Source: Pseudoips prasinana (taxonomy: Eukaryota; Arthropoda; Insecta; Lepidoptera; Nolidae). Taken from it: a DNA stretch of 64,000 bases. The notes under the pieces were generated by a model. It saw nothing but the letters and a program-made list of their open reading frames with translations, did not search any database and was not told the origin of the DNA. The stretch lies in NCBI GenBank assembly GCA_951640165.1, contig OX621250.1:8866001-8930000 (forward strand), written 5' to 3'. The stretch's first letter is position 1. Each line of letters begins with the position of its first letter. The position numbers were made by a program, and so were the translations under genes. This document shows, in pieces, positions 52,206-62,932 of the stretch.

Positions 52206-52556
52206 TCGCAACGGAATCCTAAATTTAATCTGCCAGTGTCTATCGTTTTTAGTTTAACGCAGAGCGCCTACCCCGGATTGGTAGAGGATGCCGGTTCGAG
52301 ACCCGCCGGACGATTAAATTTACGATTTCCCATTTTTGAGATTAGATTTACGCTTTGCATTGCGAATAATCCTATAAAAATAAAATCTAACAGTTTAGAA
52401 GGTGTTCTCCGCATGGTATGAGCTTTCGCATGCATGCAAATGTGGATAACACCCACATCTTTCGAAAGGGTGTTAGCAAGGGAATTCTAAATTAGATCTG
52501 CCTGTTTATTGTTAGCTTAACGCAGAGCGCCTACCCCGTATTGGTAGAGGGTGCCG
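52206..52556. repeat. Direct repeat with tRNA-like block, period about 285 bp
   Basis: GGAAT.CTAAATT.GATCTGCC, then AACGCAGAGCGCCTACCCCG and ATTGGTAGAGG.TGCCG, occurs at 52211-52305 and 52492-52556. GGTTCGAGACCCGCCGG in the first copy resembles a B-box. It may be an unrecognised SINE head. Confidence 0.6.
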
Positions 52557-52599
52557 ATTGGTGGCTGTATCAATAATAATATTCACGTTTTCTTGATAT

Positions 52600-52945
52600 G
52601 TCTAATGACAATTTCGACTATGACTATAGCAGCAAGTCATAATGAAGGCTAGGCGTCTGCGCGGGACATACTGTACATGACAAGTGCACTAATCCCTCAC
52701 TCTCATTGAATCTTCGTTCGATTGGACGGCCAGCCGTCACGACTGGAAAGAGGTCAGGTACATGAGCGATAGCTTTACGTGCCTTCCGATGCGCGTGAGG
52801 TTGTAACATGGTTGTTGTCAACATCCATACTCCGGATTGATACTGAGAATTTTAGTTAAGATAAGAATCTCTATATCGCTTTTGTCCCGACCCGGGATTG
52901 GTACCCAGTACCTTGTTATACGCTATACCGACGAGGCACTCATGT
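52600..52945 (-). mobile_element. SINE family E, copy 5 (diverged)
   Basis: CAAGTGCACTAATCCCTCAC, TGGAAAGAGGTCAGGTACAT, CCCGACCCGGGATTGGTACC and CGCTATACCGACGAGGCAC follow the E order with many substitutions. Confidence 0.6.
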
Positions 52946-52949
52946 TGGA

Positions 52950-53865
52950 AACATAAACGCACATGACCGTACACCGTTATTTAAAATTTAACCATTCAGA
53001 TACCAGGAACACTCCATAATTTACCGCTCTCCACTATCACCCCATCAATAATTTTAACACCAACCTTAAAAAACACAAAGGAACCGCCTCGTCCTAACTC
53101 AAAATTCATTTACTCCAAACTTACTCCTTCAAAGAAACGATTAATTTATTATTTTAAAGCACCCTTTTCGCGCATCCAATTTAAAATTTGACGTCTTAAA
53201 CAGTCTTAAATTACACGTGAAATTATTTCATTAACACTGCAGTTATCGAGGACTGCTCATGATACGAACTGGCCGAAGATTTTCGGTGCCGAAAGATACC
53301 GAAAGTTGCAATCAACACGTCAGTGTTACCACGCCCTTACTTCTCTGCGTTAATAGGTAGATCTCGATATCGACTCATTCTGTAAATCTGACCAACTTTC
53401 TTTTATACCTCAGCGTTACAAACCCATTGCAATTTCCACCTTATATGAAGAGTAATAAGATTGTTCCATTTATTTATGGACTGTAATATCTCTTGGTAAT
53501 AGTTTATAAGTTAGTATTTATGAGCATGTTGCAGTTTTGTTTGTTTATACATTACGTTTAGACAAGGTATATCCAAGTTTATTACGTGAGAAGGATAAGC
53601 ACAGTGATAGGTACACTATCGGGGAATTTAATGTCTGGCCGCGTGTAAACTTAAGCTTTTATGAAGGCTTTCGATTATAAACATTACATTTTAAGTGGAT
53701 TGTTATTTGTTATAAACAGATTTTTAACATCACTATCTTTACATATAATTTATAAGAGTAATAACTGCCTCATTGGTCTTGCAATTGCGTTATCAACCAC
53801 AGATAATACTTACTTACGATTCGTGTGGCGGAGGTTATATTATTGTCAAAGTTATTTTTAGTTTT
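52950..53865. other. Non-genic stretch
   Basis: No recognised gene or family; short ORFs only. Confidence 0.35.
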
Positions 53866-53867
53866 AT

Positions 53868-53988
53868 TTTTATATAAAATAGGATAGCAAACGAGCAAGT
53901 GGGTCACCTGATGGTAAGTGATCACCGCCGCCACCCATCGACACTCGCAATACCAGAGGAGACGCAAGAGCGTTGCTGGCCTTTAAGA
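53868..53988 (+). repeat. Interspersed repeat O, copy 5 (5' part)
   Basis: AGCAAACGAGCAAGTGGGTC, ACCTGATGGTAAGTGATCAC, CAATACCAGAGGAGACGC and GCGTTGCTGGCCTTTAAG. Confidence 0.7.
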
Positions 53989-54252
53989 AAATAATATACT
54001 TACTAGCTTTTTGAAGGTTAAAGTAAGAAGAAAGGCAAATATAAAAAAAAATACAAAACAATAAATTAAGACCATACAAATAGCAAACTCGAATTGTGAA
54101 ACTGTTAAATTATTCTTTGCGAATAAAATTCGCGTACTTAGCCTAAAGAATTACCAAAGTGAAGTGGCAGTGGGCAAGGCACAGCCTTCCAAGTTTCATT
54201 CTCTGCCAGCATAGCCGAAATAATGGGTGGGAGGGTCTCTCCCTATATGTGT

Positions 54253-54504
54253 GACTAAGGCTGAGATCTATAGAGCGTACTTAGACTTTGCTCAAACTTT
54301 ACTTACGTAAAACTTTGCTAAGTGTATGCTAAGCTTATACTTTGATTTGGTATTTATAGACTTTTTGACGTTAAGATTATGCTTAGCATAAGCTAAGACA
54401 TACAAAATCAAAACAACAATTGTAATTTCGTTACATGCATTAACTTCTGTCTAAGTAAAGTCTGAGCAAAGTCTAAGTTCGCTCTATAGATCTCAGCCTT
54501 AGTC
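54253..54504. mobile_element. 252-bp MITE with about 50-bp inverted repeats
   Basis: GACTAAGGCTGAGATCTATA, GAGCGTACTTAGACTTTGCT at 54253 pair with the inverse ending 54504 (GAGCGAACTTAGACTTTGCT inverse) with few mismatches. The interior has further GCTTAGCATAAGC-type self-complementarity. No convincing target duplication. Non-autonomous DNA transposon. Confidence 0.8.
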
Positions 54505-54827
54505 GCCCAAGCAAGGCAGTCCTCGAATGTATAGTGAAAGCCTCCTAGAAAAATAAATATTATTTCATGTTCGAACCGTCTTACTTTTACAACACCTTGT
54601 GTTCCTGTTTGTCTGAAATAAACGTTGTAAAACCTATTTTCGACTTCTATGGACACGGACCAATAACCTTTGATGGAAGAAGCCAACGATAAACAATGTA
54701 AAGTCAGCGTTGCTGACGTCACTCCTTTTGAAAACAACAATGTTACGGCCTCCCTGTCATATATTATAATTGAGAAGTACCTTGATTAATAAATACAAAT
54801 ACCATACACTATTGTTAACTGCATTTG

Positions 54828-55160
54828 GATACAGTGGTAGCATTACAGCGCGACCATCGTTTTTAACACAAGGTCCGTCATAATAATAATACTGAATTAG
54901 TACGTTAATATAGACAGAACCATTCGGAAAATATGTAGTAAAATATAAATTTCAATAATTAAACCTAAACATAATCTCGTTCACAATAACTTAATACAAG
55001 CTAGCTAAATATCACTACTATTATTAAATAAATATTATAAATGTTAAAACAATCCGTGTACCTAGAAATAATAACTGTATTACTACAAACATGTTCTGAC
55101 TATTTACAAGCGCTTTTTTAAAGTCTACGTGAATAAAAACCTTTTTTATTTTATTTTTAT
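54828..55160 (+). repeat. Interspersed repeat N, copy 3 (longest intact)
   Basis: ATACAGTGGTAGCATTACAG, CGCGACCATCG, ACACAAGGTCCGTCATAATA, ACAGAACCATTCGG, CAAGCTAGCTAAATATCACT, CATGTTCTGACTATTTACAA and TAAAGTCTACGTGAATAAAA. This defines the uninterrupted structure that the LINE disrupts at 60.0 kb. Confidence 0.75.
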
Positions 55161-55257
55161 TTTTTACACTATTTGTCTTTTTACTGTGAATTTTAGGAAA
55201 AAGTCAGGGTGTACTTAGCAGATATATGGCAGCTGAAACATTACACTACTTATTTAA

Positions 55258-55580
55258 CACCTTGTATCTGTATAGAAAGCAATGCAGTGATTTTAAAATT
55301 CGTTTACATCAAATAAACACACTTTAAAATCACTGCACTTCCATACAGATACAAAGTTGGTGAGAATCAGGTAGCAATCATCTCATTTTGTAAAGCTTTG
55401 CTACAAATAAATTAAGATTATTTTCATCAAAGCATAATGTTAAATAACTCCTGAAGTTAATGTAATAAATAATAAAACACATTTCAAAAGCACTGCATTT
55501 CTTTCTACACAGATACTAGGTTGGTTAGAATCATGCAGTAATCATCTCATTTTGTAAAGATTTGCCATAAATAAATTAGG
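55258..55580. repeat. Inverted plus direct repeat cluster
   Basis: TGTATCTGTATAGAAAGCAA then TGCAGTGATTTTAAA (55263-55297) pairs with the inverse at 55322-55356. The following segment (ATCATCTCATTTTGTAAAG) recurs directly at about 55540 with ACAGATACTAGGTTGG. Confidence 0.65.
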
Positions 55581-55585
55581 ACTAG

Positions 55586-55720
55586 ATAGATAGAGATGGA
55601 TATAGATAGATAGAATATTCTTTATTGTATACACTCAAACAGAAAGCAAATACATTGGATATAAAGAACATAATGTACAATGGGCGGTCTTATCACCTTA
55701 AGCGATCTCTTCCGACAATT
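55586..55720 (-). mobile_element. LINE 3' UTR end with TAGA tail
   Basis: On the minus strand: TTGTCGGAAGAGATCGCTTA, AGGTGATAAGACCGCCCATT and GTATACAATAAAGAATATTC, then (TATC)n. It matches the type of end seen at positions 1-42 and 32.2 kb. Confidence 0.65.
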
Positions 55721-55951
55721 ATTTATGGCAAAGCAGGTAAACGACTGGCCTTGTGCGGAAAACTTTTTAGAAAAGTATAATTCATTTGATCATAACATTC
55801 TGATACCTATTTATTTCAAATTAATAACACAATTGCCCTTAGGCCAAATCCAAAATGTCAGCAGCTTTGCCAAAACCAGTACAGTTAGCAACAGAAATAG
55901 TTTACTTTTATTTAACATGACTAATTGACTAGCAAACAGACTGGAGCACTC

Positions 55952-56323
55952 AGAGTATGTCAAAATAAAATGGAGAGAAGCATTCTAAACCTCAAGTTAA
56001 GAGATAAAATTAAACTTAAAAATATAAGAAGCAAAACAAAAGTCACCGATGTAGTTTACACTGTGAAAAAGCTTAAATGGAACTGAGTAGGTCATATGAT
56101 ACGAAACAAAAAGGAAAAATGGACAAAAGAAGTCACTGAATGGTACCCTCGAGACGGCCAAAGAAGGAAAGGGTGGCAAAAAATAAGATGGGAGGACGAT
56201 ATCAGAAAGGTAGCTGGAACAACATGGCAAAGAAAAGCTGCGGATAGGGATATGTGGAAAATTCTAGGGGAGGCCTATGCCAAAAGGCAAACTGATAATA
56301 CTGTTACCGATGTTGAAGATTAG
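55952..56323 (+). pseudogene. LINE polyprotein C-terminus (RTE-like), one stop
   Basis: The frame reads QNKMERSILNLKLRDKIKLK, NIRSKTKVTDVVYTVKKLKW, a TGA stop at 56079-56081 where relatives usually have W, then VGHMIRNKKEKWTKEVTEWY, RWEDDIRKVAGTTWQRKAAD and RDMWKILGEAYAKRQ to TAG at 56321. ERS.L...LRD....IR..TKV.D....KLKW.W.GH and TEWYP..G.R..G....RWEDDI are conserved in insect RTE-like LINEs (family knowledge). 5' truncated. Confidence 0.85.
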
Positions 56324-56867
56324 AAATGGTAGACTAAAAAAATAAGTATTAAAAGGGAAAGAGAAGAGTATTAGAATTAGGTATGCATTATATTTCAGTA
56401 TTATACTATAAATCTATGTATAATAAGTTGTAACGAACTTGATGTAATTATTATCAGTAATAAATTTTTATTTTGATTTTTGATTTGAATTGAGTTAGCT
56501 TAGGAGGCTTTTACTGTTTCACCGGAATAAAGAGGCGAGCGAGGGCTCTGACCGTTTAGCAAAATACGAGTAAAAACTACAAACTAAGTACCCGCGCCAG
56601 AGGTCACCCCCTTTGGGATTCGAAATAGTTTACAGATAAACTAGTCCTATTATAATTTGGGACTTACTCTAGAACATTGGTGAATAGTCGAAGAACTACA
56701 ATTCACTACATCTAGGCCCATCTAAAGGTCTTAAACAACCGCTCGCTAAAACTATTACTACCTATTAACATACAGCAAAGTAAAGTTTCGGCGGAGTAGC
56801 TTTTATTGTTGATTGAGACGACTATTTGGGACTTGCTATAGAAGATTCGTAAAAACTAAAGAATGTC

Positions 56868-57125
56868 ACATCATATCATCAGCCTAATATTGTCAACTGC
56901 TGGGCATAGCCTTCTCCCAAAGGTGTCTATAACGATGCCATTTGGATTTATTTATCGTAGTCACCGCGCTTGTTATGCAAGTTGGCAACACCAAAGTTCG
57001 GTCATAGCTAATACGCAGGTGGAGCTGCTTCCTGACTACCTGGTGTATCCCTGAGTCGCCTTTTACAGCACCCACCCGATGGTATGGGGTGGCCCTGTTA
57101 CTATCTGGTTGGGTTGGAAATCACA
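56868..57125 (+). repeat. Interspersed repeat M, copy 3
   Basis: CATCATATCATCAGCCTAAT, TGCTGGGCATAGCCTTCTCC, GTCACCGCGCTTGTTATGCA, GACTACCTGGTGTATCCCTG, CACCCACCCGATGGTATGG and GTGGCCCTGTTACTATCTGG. Confidence 0.6.
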
Positions 57126-57161
57126 CGGTTAAAAGCATGTGACCTACATCAATATTAATGA

Positions 57162-57412
57162 CGGTCACCGTAGCCTAGTTTGGTAGTGCTCCTGCCTACG
57201 AAGCTGGTGGTCCCGGGTTCGAATCCCGGTAAGTGCAAATATTTGTGTGATGAGCACGAACAATTGTTTCTGAGTCATGGATGTTTTCTATGTATATAAG
57301 TATTTATCTATCTATATAAGTATGTATATCGTCGCCTGGTATACCCATAGTACAAGCTAGGCTTAGTTTGGGGCTAGGATGATCTGTGTGACATTGTCTC
57401 CAGAAAAAAAAA
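57162..57412 (+). mobile_element. SINE family B, copy 4
   Basis: CGGTCACCGTAGCCTAGTTT, GGGTTCGAATCCCGGTAAGT, TTCTGAGTCATGGATGTTTT and the tail GGGGCTAGGATGATCTGTGT, followed by an A-run. Full length. Confidence 0.9.
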
Positions 57413-57415
57413 ATA

Positions 57416-57572
57416 TCTGGGACAATGTCACACAGATCACCCTAGCCCCAAACTAAGCAAAGCTTGTACTATGAGTACCAGGCGACGATATACATACTTA
57501 TATAGATAGATAAATACTTACATACATAGAAAACATCCATGACTCAGAAACAAATATTCGTGCTCATCAATG
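57416..57572 (-). mobile_element. SINE family B, copy 5 (headless, inverted partner)
   Basis: GGGACAATGTCACACAGATC, CACCCTAGCCCCAAACTAAG, GGCGACGATATACATACTTA and GACTCAGAAACAAATATTCG form the inverse of copy 4 only a few bases away. It stops at GTGCTCATC, so the tRNA head is absent. Confidence 0.85.
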
Positions 57573-57574
57573 TA

Positions 57575-59254
57575 TTTACCAACAATATTATCAACCCTTA
57601 AATTAATAATGTGGTTATAATAATCGTCTATGTGAAGTTTTTTTTGCTGATTGTACCCACATAATAGCTGGCGCCTGTAAGCCTGTTATATGAAAAATAA
57701 TAATACACCGTAAATTTCAAATGTCAAAGTTAACGAAAATAATTTGACATAATCAGTGACTGACACGTTTAGCGTGATCCTTTATATTATAGAACATAAT
57801 TAACACAGAGCAAAATAGTTGCAGATCAGGAATTTAAAAAGAAGCTAACAATTTCTTCTGTATTTTATATCTCATTTCGAAATGGCGTGCTCATATTGGG
57901 AGCTTTGTTGGAATAATTTTTTCTTGCACTATACAATGCTCTCAGTGGTTTTATCATTTTTTTATCAGGATATGTTGTACAGTACGAGTCGAATAATATG
58001 TAATAATTTATTTTCATCAAGAGGTCCAAAACAACCCAAACTTATATTACCTGTTTATAACTGTCTGAACTAACTAAAATAAAATATAATAAAATAAATG
58101 AACGTAATACACACATTAAATGTTATAAAATTACAAAAAAAAAGCATAGAAATCTGTTTTCAACCAATTTTGATCGATTGTCCATTATTTTACGTAAGTA
58201 TTTGATTGTTTATAATTATAAGGAGAATCAATCTTATTGGCCATCATATTCAGGATGCTGTTGGCACTGTCGCAAACCCTAGCTACCATAGAGGCTAATA
58301 ATGCACCATATTACGGGGAAAGAAGACGCCTCACGCACGATAGCCACATTAAGTAGATATTAATTCTTATTGATAGAAATTATTGTATTGCCAATAATAA
58401 GCCTAATATTGAATAGCGTTCAGATTAATACGATTAAAAACCTTATTATAAAAATTCCACAACAAAATCATATATTATTTCGTCAATTACGCACATCTTT
58501 TTCAGCTAGTAGTCAGATATTGATGAAATGCGAAAATATTATCTGATTTGACTACCTATATTGGAAAGAAGGAAAGGAAAAAAATCCCAACAAACATAGC
58601 TAATGCTTAACTTAACTTAGCTTACATCAAAGACAATATAACTAATTACGTTTAGTTTACATAGAAGTTCATTTGGAAGCATGCGACATTATCAGTACGA
58701 GCTAGGAAAGGCGTCTACCTTAGCAAATGCTGATCTTCCGATAGCGCTTAAAAACGATAAATACGGCTGTGTCATAATTTTAATTAGTATACATATGCGT
58801 ACCTGTAGTAGCGTTTAGTTGCGATCCCAACCACTATAAGTGTCATCAAAGATAAGACCTACCAATACTGTTAAAATATTACGAAAAATATGAATCGGGT
58901 AGTTTAATAACAAATGTGGCCACTATGGACTTGGCTGGTGGCGTGCATAACCTAAGTAAGTTACAGTTACAATTAATGAGATTTTTGTTTATCTAGTAAA
59001 TGTGTCTTTGAATGTGTTCTAAGACAGTGTTTTGTTCGCAGCGCACGAAGAAGGGGAATAAAACGTTCCAAATATGATTAGCGGCGAATCGAAAACTGCC
59101 GCGGACGGAACTCATTAGTCCTATGTTTAGGATGTTTAAATTACAATTAAATAAAAATAAATGAAAATGCTGTTAATGAAATAAATAAATATATATTTAA
59201 ACTATTTAACCGTCAATTAAAAGTTGGAAACCATTGAAAAATTTCATCATCATC
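57575..59254. other. Non-genic stretch
   Basis: AT-rich, no recognised element. The 63-codon ORF at 57882-58073 shows no motif. Confidence 0.4.
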
Positions 59255-59365
59255 ATATCATTGGTAAGACATCCACTGCTGGATTCACGCCACCCCCAAA
59301 GACCTCTACAATATCAGTCTTACGCTACCAGCATCCAGCGGTTTCACAGGTCATGGGTCCGAAAT
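59255..59365 (-). pseudogene. RTE-type LINE 3' relic (degenerate)
   Basis: AAGACATCCACTGCTGGATT, CACGCCACCCCCAAAGACCT and CAGCATCCAGCGGTTTC align with the 18.34-kb fragment but contain stops and indels. Confidence 0.55.
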
Positions 59366-59779
59366 TGATAAATTCTCTATAATATTTAGCTTCTACGTTT
59401 TTACCTGTTGCGATGTGCAAGCGCCGTTCAATTTGCAGCTTTTGTGCAACGCCGCCACTTATTAGCCGGCCAACATAAGAAGGTCTTTCCATAACTTCAA
59501 AACGGTCTGCGTATCACTAACATAGAGTAGTCAGAGAGAGCTTATTAAATTAGTCGGTTGTAATAGGGGATTGTAAAGGTGAATTAACACGGAGTAAGAT
59601 TGGGTTTTAAACTTCGCGTGGAAACCAGGTACCTATTCTTGGTTAAGTGGTAAGTGGCTAGTTTTATACTTTCCTTCCTATTGGGTTTTGGAATTACGTA
59701 GCCATTTTAACATGCCATAAATTGTCTGCTTTTTTTTAAATTAATAATAAAAAAATATATTTTATAAACCAGTAAATCT

Positions 59780-60031
59780 TTTGGATGCGGTGGAAGCATT
59801 AAGGCGCGACCGTCGTTATAAACACAAGGTCTGCCATAATAATAATATTGAGTTCGTAACTTAAAATAGACAGAACCATTCAGACAATATGTTGTAAAAT
59901 ATAGCTTATTCTATACATTTCGATAATTAAATCTAAAAATAATCTCTGTGACAATAACTTAATACAGGCTAGCTAAATATCATTACTATTATTAATATAA
60001 ATAATAATAATGGTAAAGATACATTTTATAA
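59780..60031 (+). repeat. Interspersed repeat N, copy 4, left half
   Basis: ATGCGGTGGAAGCATTAAGG, CGCGACCGTCG, ACACAAGGTCTGCCATAATA and CAGGCTAGCTAAATATCATT run to ACATTTTATAAA. The right half continues at about 62.93 kb (ATAAATGTTTTAACAATCCG) after the LINE. Confidence 0.8.
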
Positions 60032-62932
60032 ACACAAACGACACAAAATTCACAATTTTGTGTCGTTTAACTGCAAAAATGTTAAACGTTCCGTTCAAGA
60101 TATTCGTGAATTGTGTAAAATATCAGACATAATAGCGCTTCAGGAAACCTGGTTGTTGCCGGAAGAAATATCATTTCTGAGCACCATAAGTGACGAGTTT
60201 AGCTGCACTGGAGTGTCTGCAGTAGACACATCGGCAGGTATTCTACATGGTAGGCCACATGGAGGCGTGGCCCTTCTGTGGAGACGAAATCTTTTTCACG
60301 ATGTGGTAATAGTGGAGTGCGGTAACCCACGTATATGTGGCGTGAAAGTGACGGTGAATGATAAATCCTTTTTAGTGCTAAGTGTGTACATGCCCACGGA
60401 TACTGTGCTAAATCTAATGGATTTCACGGATGTTTTAAGCTCGGTGAGTGCAATAATTGACAGTTGTAGCTTAGACTATGTATACATTTTAGGAGATTTT
60501 AATGCACACCCGTGTAGTCAATTTTATGATGAATTATCGGAGTTCTGTAGTGAACAGAGATGGACATGTATAGATACGGAAATTCTAGGAATACAGTCTG
60601 ACACGTACACATTTTTAAGTGAGGCACACAATTCAAAGCGGTGGCTGGATCACTGCTTGGTAACAGAAGCAACTGTAAACTCTGTTAAAAATGTATACGT
60701 GATGTATGATGTAGTTTGGTCTGACCACCTACCCTTAATAGTGGAATGTAGTTTAGAGTCACTTATGCCAAAGATATTTGCAACTGAAATGAAATTGAAC
60801 CAAATTGTATGGGGAGAGAGAAGTCAGAGTCAGATTGAGTCATTTCAAAAAGCTTGTCATGCTAGATTGAGACTAATCGATTTCCCTCAATCGCTAAGTA
60901 AGTGTTGTGATAGAACGTGTAGTGATCCTAGTCACAAATTTGTTATAAATCAACTGTATGCAGACATCGTACATGCCTTGAAAGAGGCTGCACTGGTGGG
61001 TCGGCGAAGCAGCATCAGGTATCCGAGAAAGGTTGTGATAGGTTGGAACAAGCACGTCGCGGTGGCTCACAGGGAGGCCAGGGAAAAATTTATGCTATGG
61101 TCGTGGTATGGTAAGCGTACTTCTGGGTGTGCATATGATGAAATGTGCGAGGCTAGAAAAGTATTTAAATCAAGATTAAAATGGTGCCAAAAGCACGAGG
61201 ACCAAATTAAAATGGATATTCTGGCCTCGCACCATTCTAAAAATGATTTCCGGGGTTTTTGGAAGCATACATCTAAGTTGCAGCCGAAGCCGGGTATCCC
61301 TGTGAGTGTCGGCGGCGTCAGTAATCCAGAAGATATAGCGAACATCTTTAAGGAAAAATTTTTTGTTAGTTCTCCTTTGGGACCTTCGAAGGTGGTGCTT
61401 GATTCTGAGTCCGGCATGGCAGTCAACGTAAAGTTTACAGCAAGCGAGATCGCCAGCGCCATAAAATCTATGCCACGGGGTAAGTCCCCTGGACATGACG
61501 GACTCAGCATCGAACACCTCCGATACGCTGGACCGCACTTACCTCGAGTTCTTGGTATGCTTTATGGTTTCTGTATAAGCCATAGTTATATGCCGGCCGA
61601 AATGATTAGGACTATAGTTATTCCGATACCTAAAAATAAAACAGGTGACCTTGCGGATAGCAATAACTATAGGCCTATCTCTTTGGCTACCGTGATCTCT
61701 AAAGTCTTTGACGGCATGCTTAACACACAACTAAATAAGTGTTCTCCGATACATGACAACCAATTTGGGTTCCGTCCAGGGTTGTCAACAGAGAGTGCGG
61801 TGTTGTGTCTTAAGCATGCTATCTCATACTACACGAAAGGCGATACACCTGTATATGCCTGCTTCCTCGATCTATCTAGGGCGTTTGATTCGGTTTCCTA
61901 CGATATTCTCTGGAATAAGATACTTAATACTCTACCACCTGAACTAATTAACGTTTTTAAATATTGGTATGGAAACCAGATCAACAATGTACGATGGGCT
62001 GGATCATTGTCACGTCCATACTGGTTGGAATGCGGGGTGAGACAGGGGGGGTTGAGCTCGCCAACGCTCTTCAATCTGTATGTGAATGATCTAATATGTA
62101 AGCTCAGCAGTGCTAGAGTCGGTTGTTACATCGATGGTGTCTGCGTTAACAATATCTGGTACGCCGACGATCTAGTTTTAATCAGTGCATCACCTTGTGG
62201 CCTTAGGAAATTGTTAGCACAATGTGAAGAGTACACTGCAATACATGGTTTGACGTATAACATTAAAAAGTCAGTCGTCATGGTATTTGAAGCCAGGGGT
62301 AAAACGGTAGAGAAAGTACCACCTTTAATACTTAACAGCTCACCTCTACAGACAGTACGTGAATTTAAATACCTTGGTCATGTATTGACCCCTGACCTCA
62401 AAGACAATGGTGATATTGAGCGGGAGCGTAGAGCGTTGTCGGTCAGAGCGAATATGCTAGCCCGCAGGTTTGCGCGCTGTTCACTTGGTGTCAAAATAAC
62501 GCTCTTTCGAGCCTATTGTACAAACTTTTACACCTGCAGCTTGCGGGCTGGATATACTCAACGATCCTACAACGCTCTACGCGTACAATACAACAATGCG
62601 TTTAGGGTGCTGGTAGGGCTGCCCCGTTTCTGTAGTGCGTCGGGAATGTTCGCAGATGCACATGTAGATTGTTTTTATGCAACAATGCGTAAAAGATGCG
62701 GTTCTCTGGTGCATAGGGTGCGGACCAGCTCTAACAGTATCCTGAACATGATTGCAAGTAGGTTGGACTGCGCCTACATAAGTCGTTGCTGTGCCGTCTC
62801 CCATAGCTTGTCGCGGGGATGACGGTTGCAGGGTAATAATAATGTATGTTACTAACATAGCTGTAAGTCCTACTAACATATATGAGTCATAGCTACTTGA
62901 AAAATAAATTTTCTATTCTATTCTATTCTATT
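60032..62932 (+). mobile_element. L2/CR1-group LINE, 5' truncated, 2.9 kb
   Basis: It is inserted in repeat N; TATAAA occurs on both sides. The 5' junction carries a perfect 15-bp fold-back (60036-60050 and 60054-60068, spacer CAC) made from the first coding bases. The 3' UTR ends AAAAATAAATTTTC plus (TATTC)n. The long intact ORF indicates recent insertion. Confidence 0.85.
60060..62822 (+). CDS. LINE endonuclease-reverse transcriptase, 920 codons, no start codon
   Basis: This polyprotein nicks target DNA and copies its own RNA there. The frame opens at a GTG inside the truncation point, so the true N-terminus and any ORF1 are missing. Residues 1-230 are an AP-type endonuclease with N4 (SFNCKN), E29 (ALQETW), D146/N148 (LGDFNAHP) and SDH221-223. 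Residues about 515-790 are the reverse transcriptase: FLDLSRAFDS (602-611), RQGGLSSP (661-668) and YADD (701-704). The C-terminal region has FKYLGHVL and a Cys-bearing tail ending SLSRG. Architecture and tail fit the CR1/L2 group; the exact clade is not certain. There is no internal stop or frameshift in 2.76 kb. Confidence 0.93.
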   Translation: MSFNCKNVKRSVQDIRELCKISDIIALQETWLLPEEISFLSTISDEFSCTGVSAVDTSAGILHGRPHGGVALLWRRNLFHDVVIVECGNPRICGVKVTVNDKSFLVLSVYMPTDTVLNLMDFTDVLSSVSAIIDSCSLDYVYILGDFNAHPCSQFYDELSEFCSEQRWTCIDTEILGIQSDTYTFLSEAHNSKRWLDHCLVTEATVNSVKNVYVMYDVVWSDHLPLIVECSLESLMPKIFATEMKLNQIVWGERSQSQIESFQKACHARLRLIDFPQSLSKCCDRTCSDPSHKFVINQLYADIVHALKEAALVGRRSSIRYPRKVVIGWNKHVAVAHREAREKFMLWSWYGKRTSGCAYDEMCEARKVFKSRLKWCQKHEDQIKMDILASHHSKNDFRGFWKHTSKLQPKPGIPVSVGGVSNPEDIANIFKEKFFVSSPLGPSKVVLDSESGMAVNVKFTASEIASAIKSMPRGKSPGHDGLSIEHLRYAGPHLPRVLGMLYGFCISHSYMPAEMIRTIVIPIPKNKTGDLADSNNYRPISLATVISKVFDGMLNTQLNKCSPIHDNQFGFRPGLSTESAVLCLKHAISYYTKGDTPVYACFLDLSRAFDSVSYDILWNKILNTLPPELINVFKYWYGNQINNVRWAGSLSRPYWLECGVRQGGLSSPTLFNLYVNDLICKLSSARVGCYIDGVCVNNIWYADDLVLISASPCGLRKLLAQCEEYTAIHGLTYNIKKSVVMVFEARGKTVEKVPPLILNSSPLQTVREFKYLGHVLTPDLKDNGDIERERRALSVRANMLARRFARCSLGVKITLFRAYCTNFYTCSLRAGYTQRSYNALRVQYNNAFRVLVGLPRFCSASGMFADAHVDCFYATMRKRCGSLVHRVRTSSNSILNMIASRLDCAYISRCCAVSHSLSRG

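Noticed and set aside
61067..61538. 147- and 120-codon minus ORFs inside the LINE
   Set aside because: Antisense shadows of the endonuclease-RT frame.
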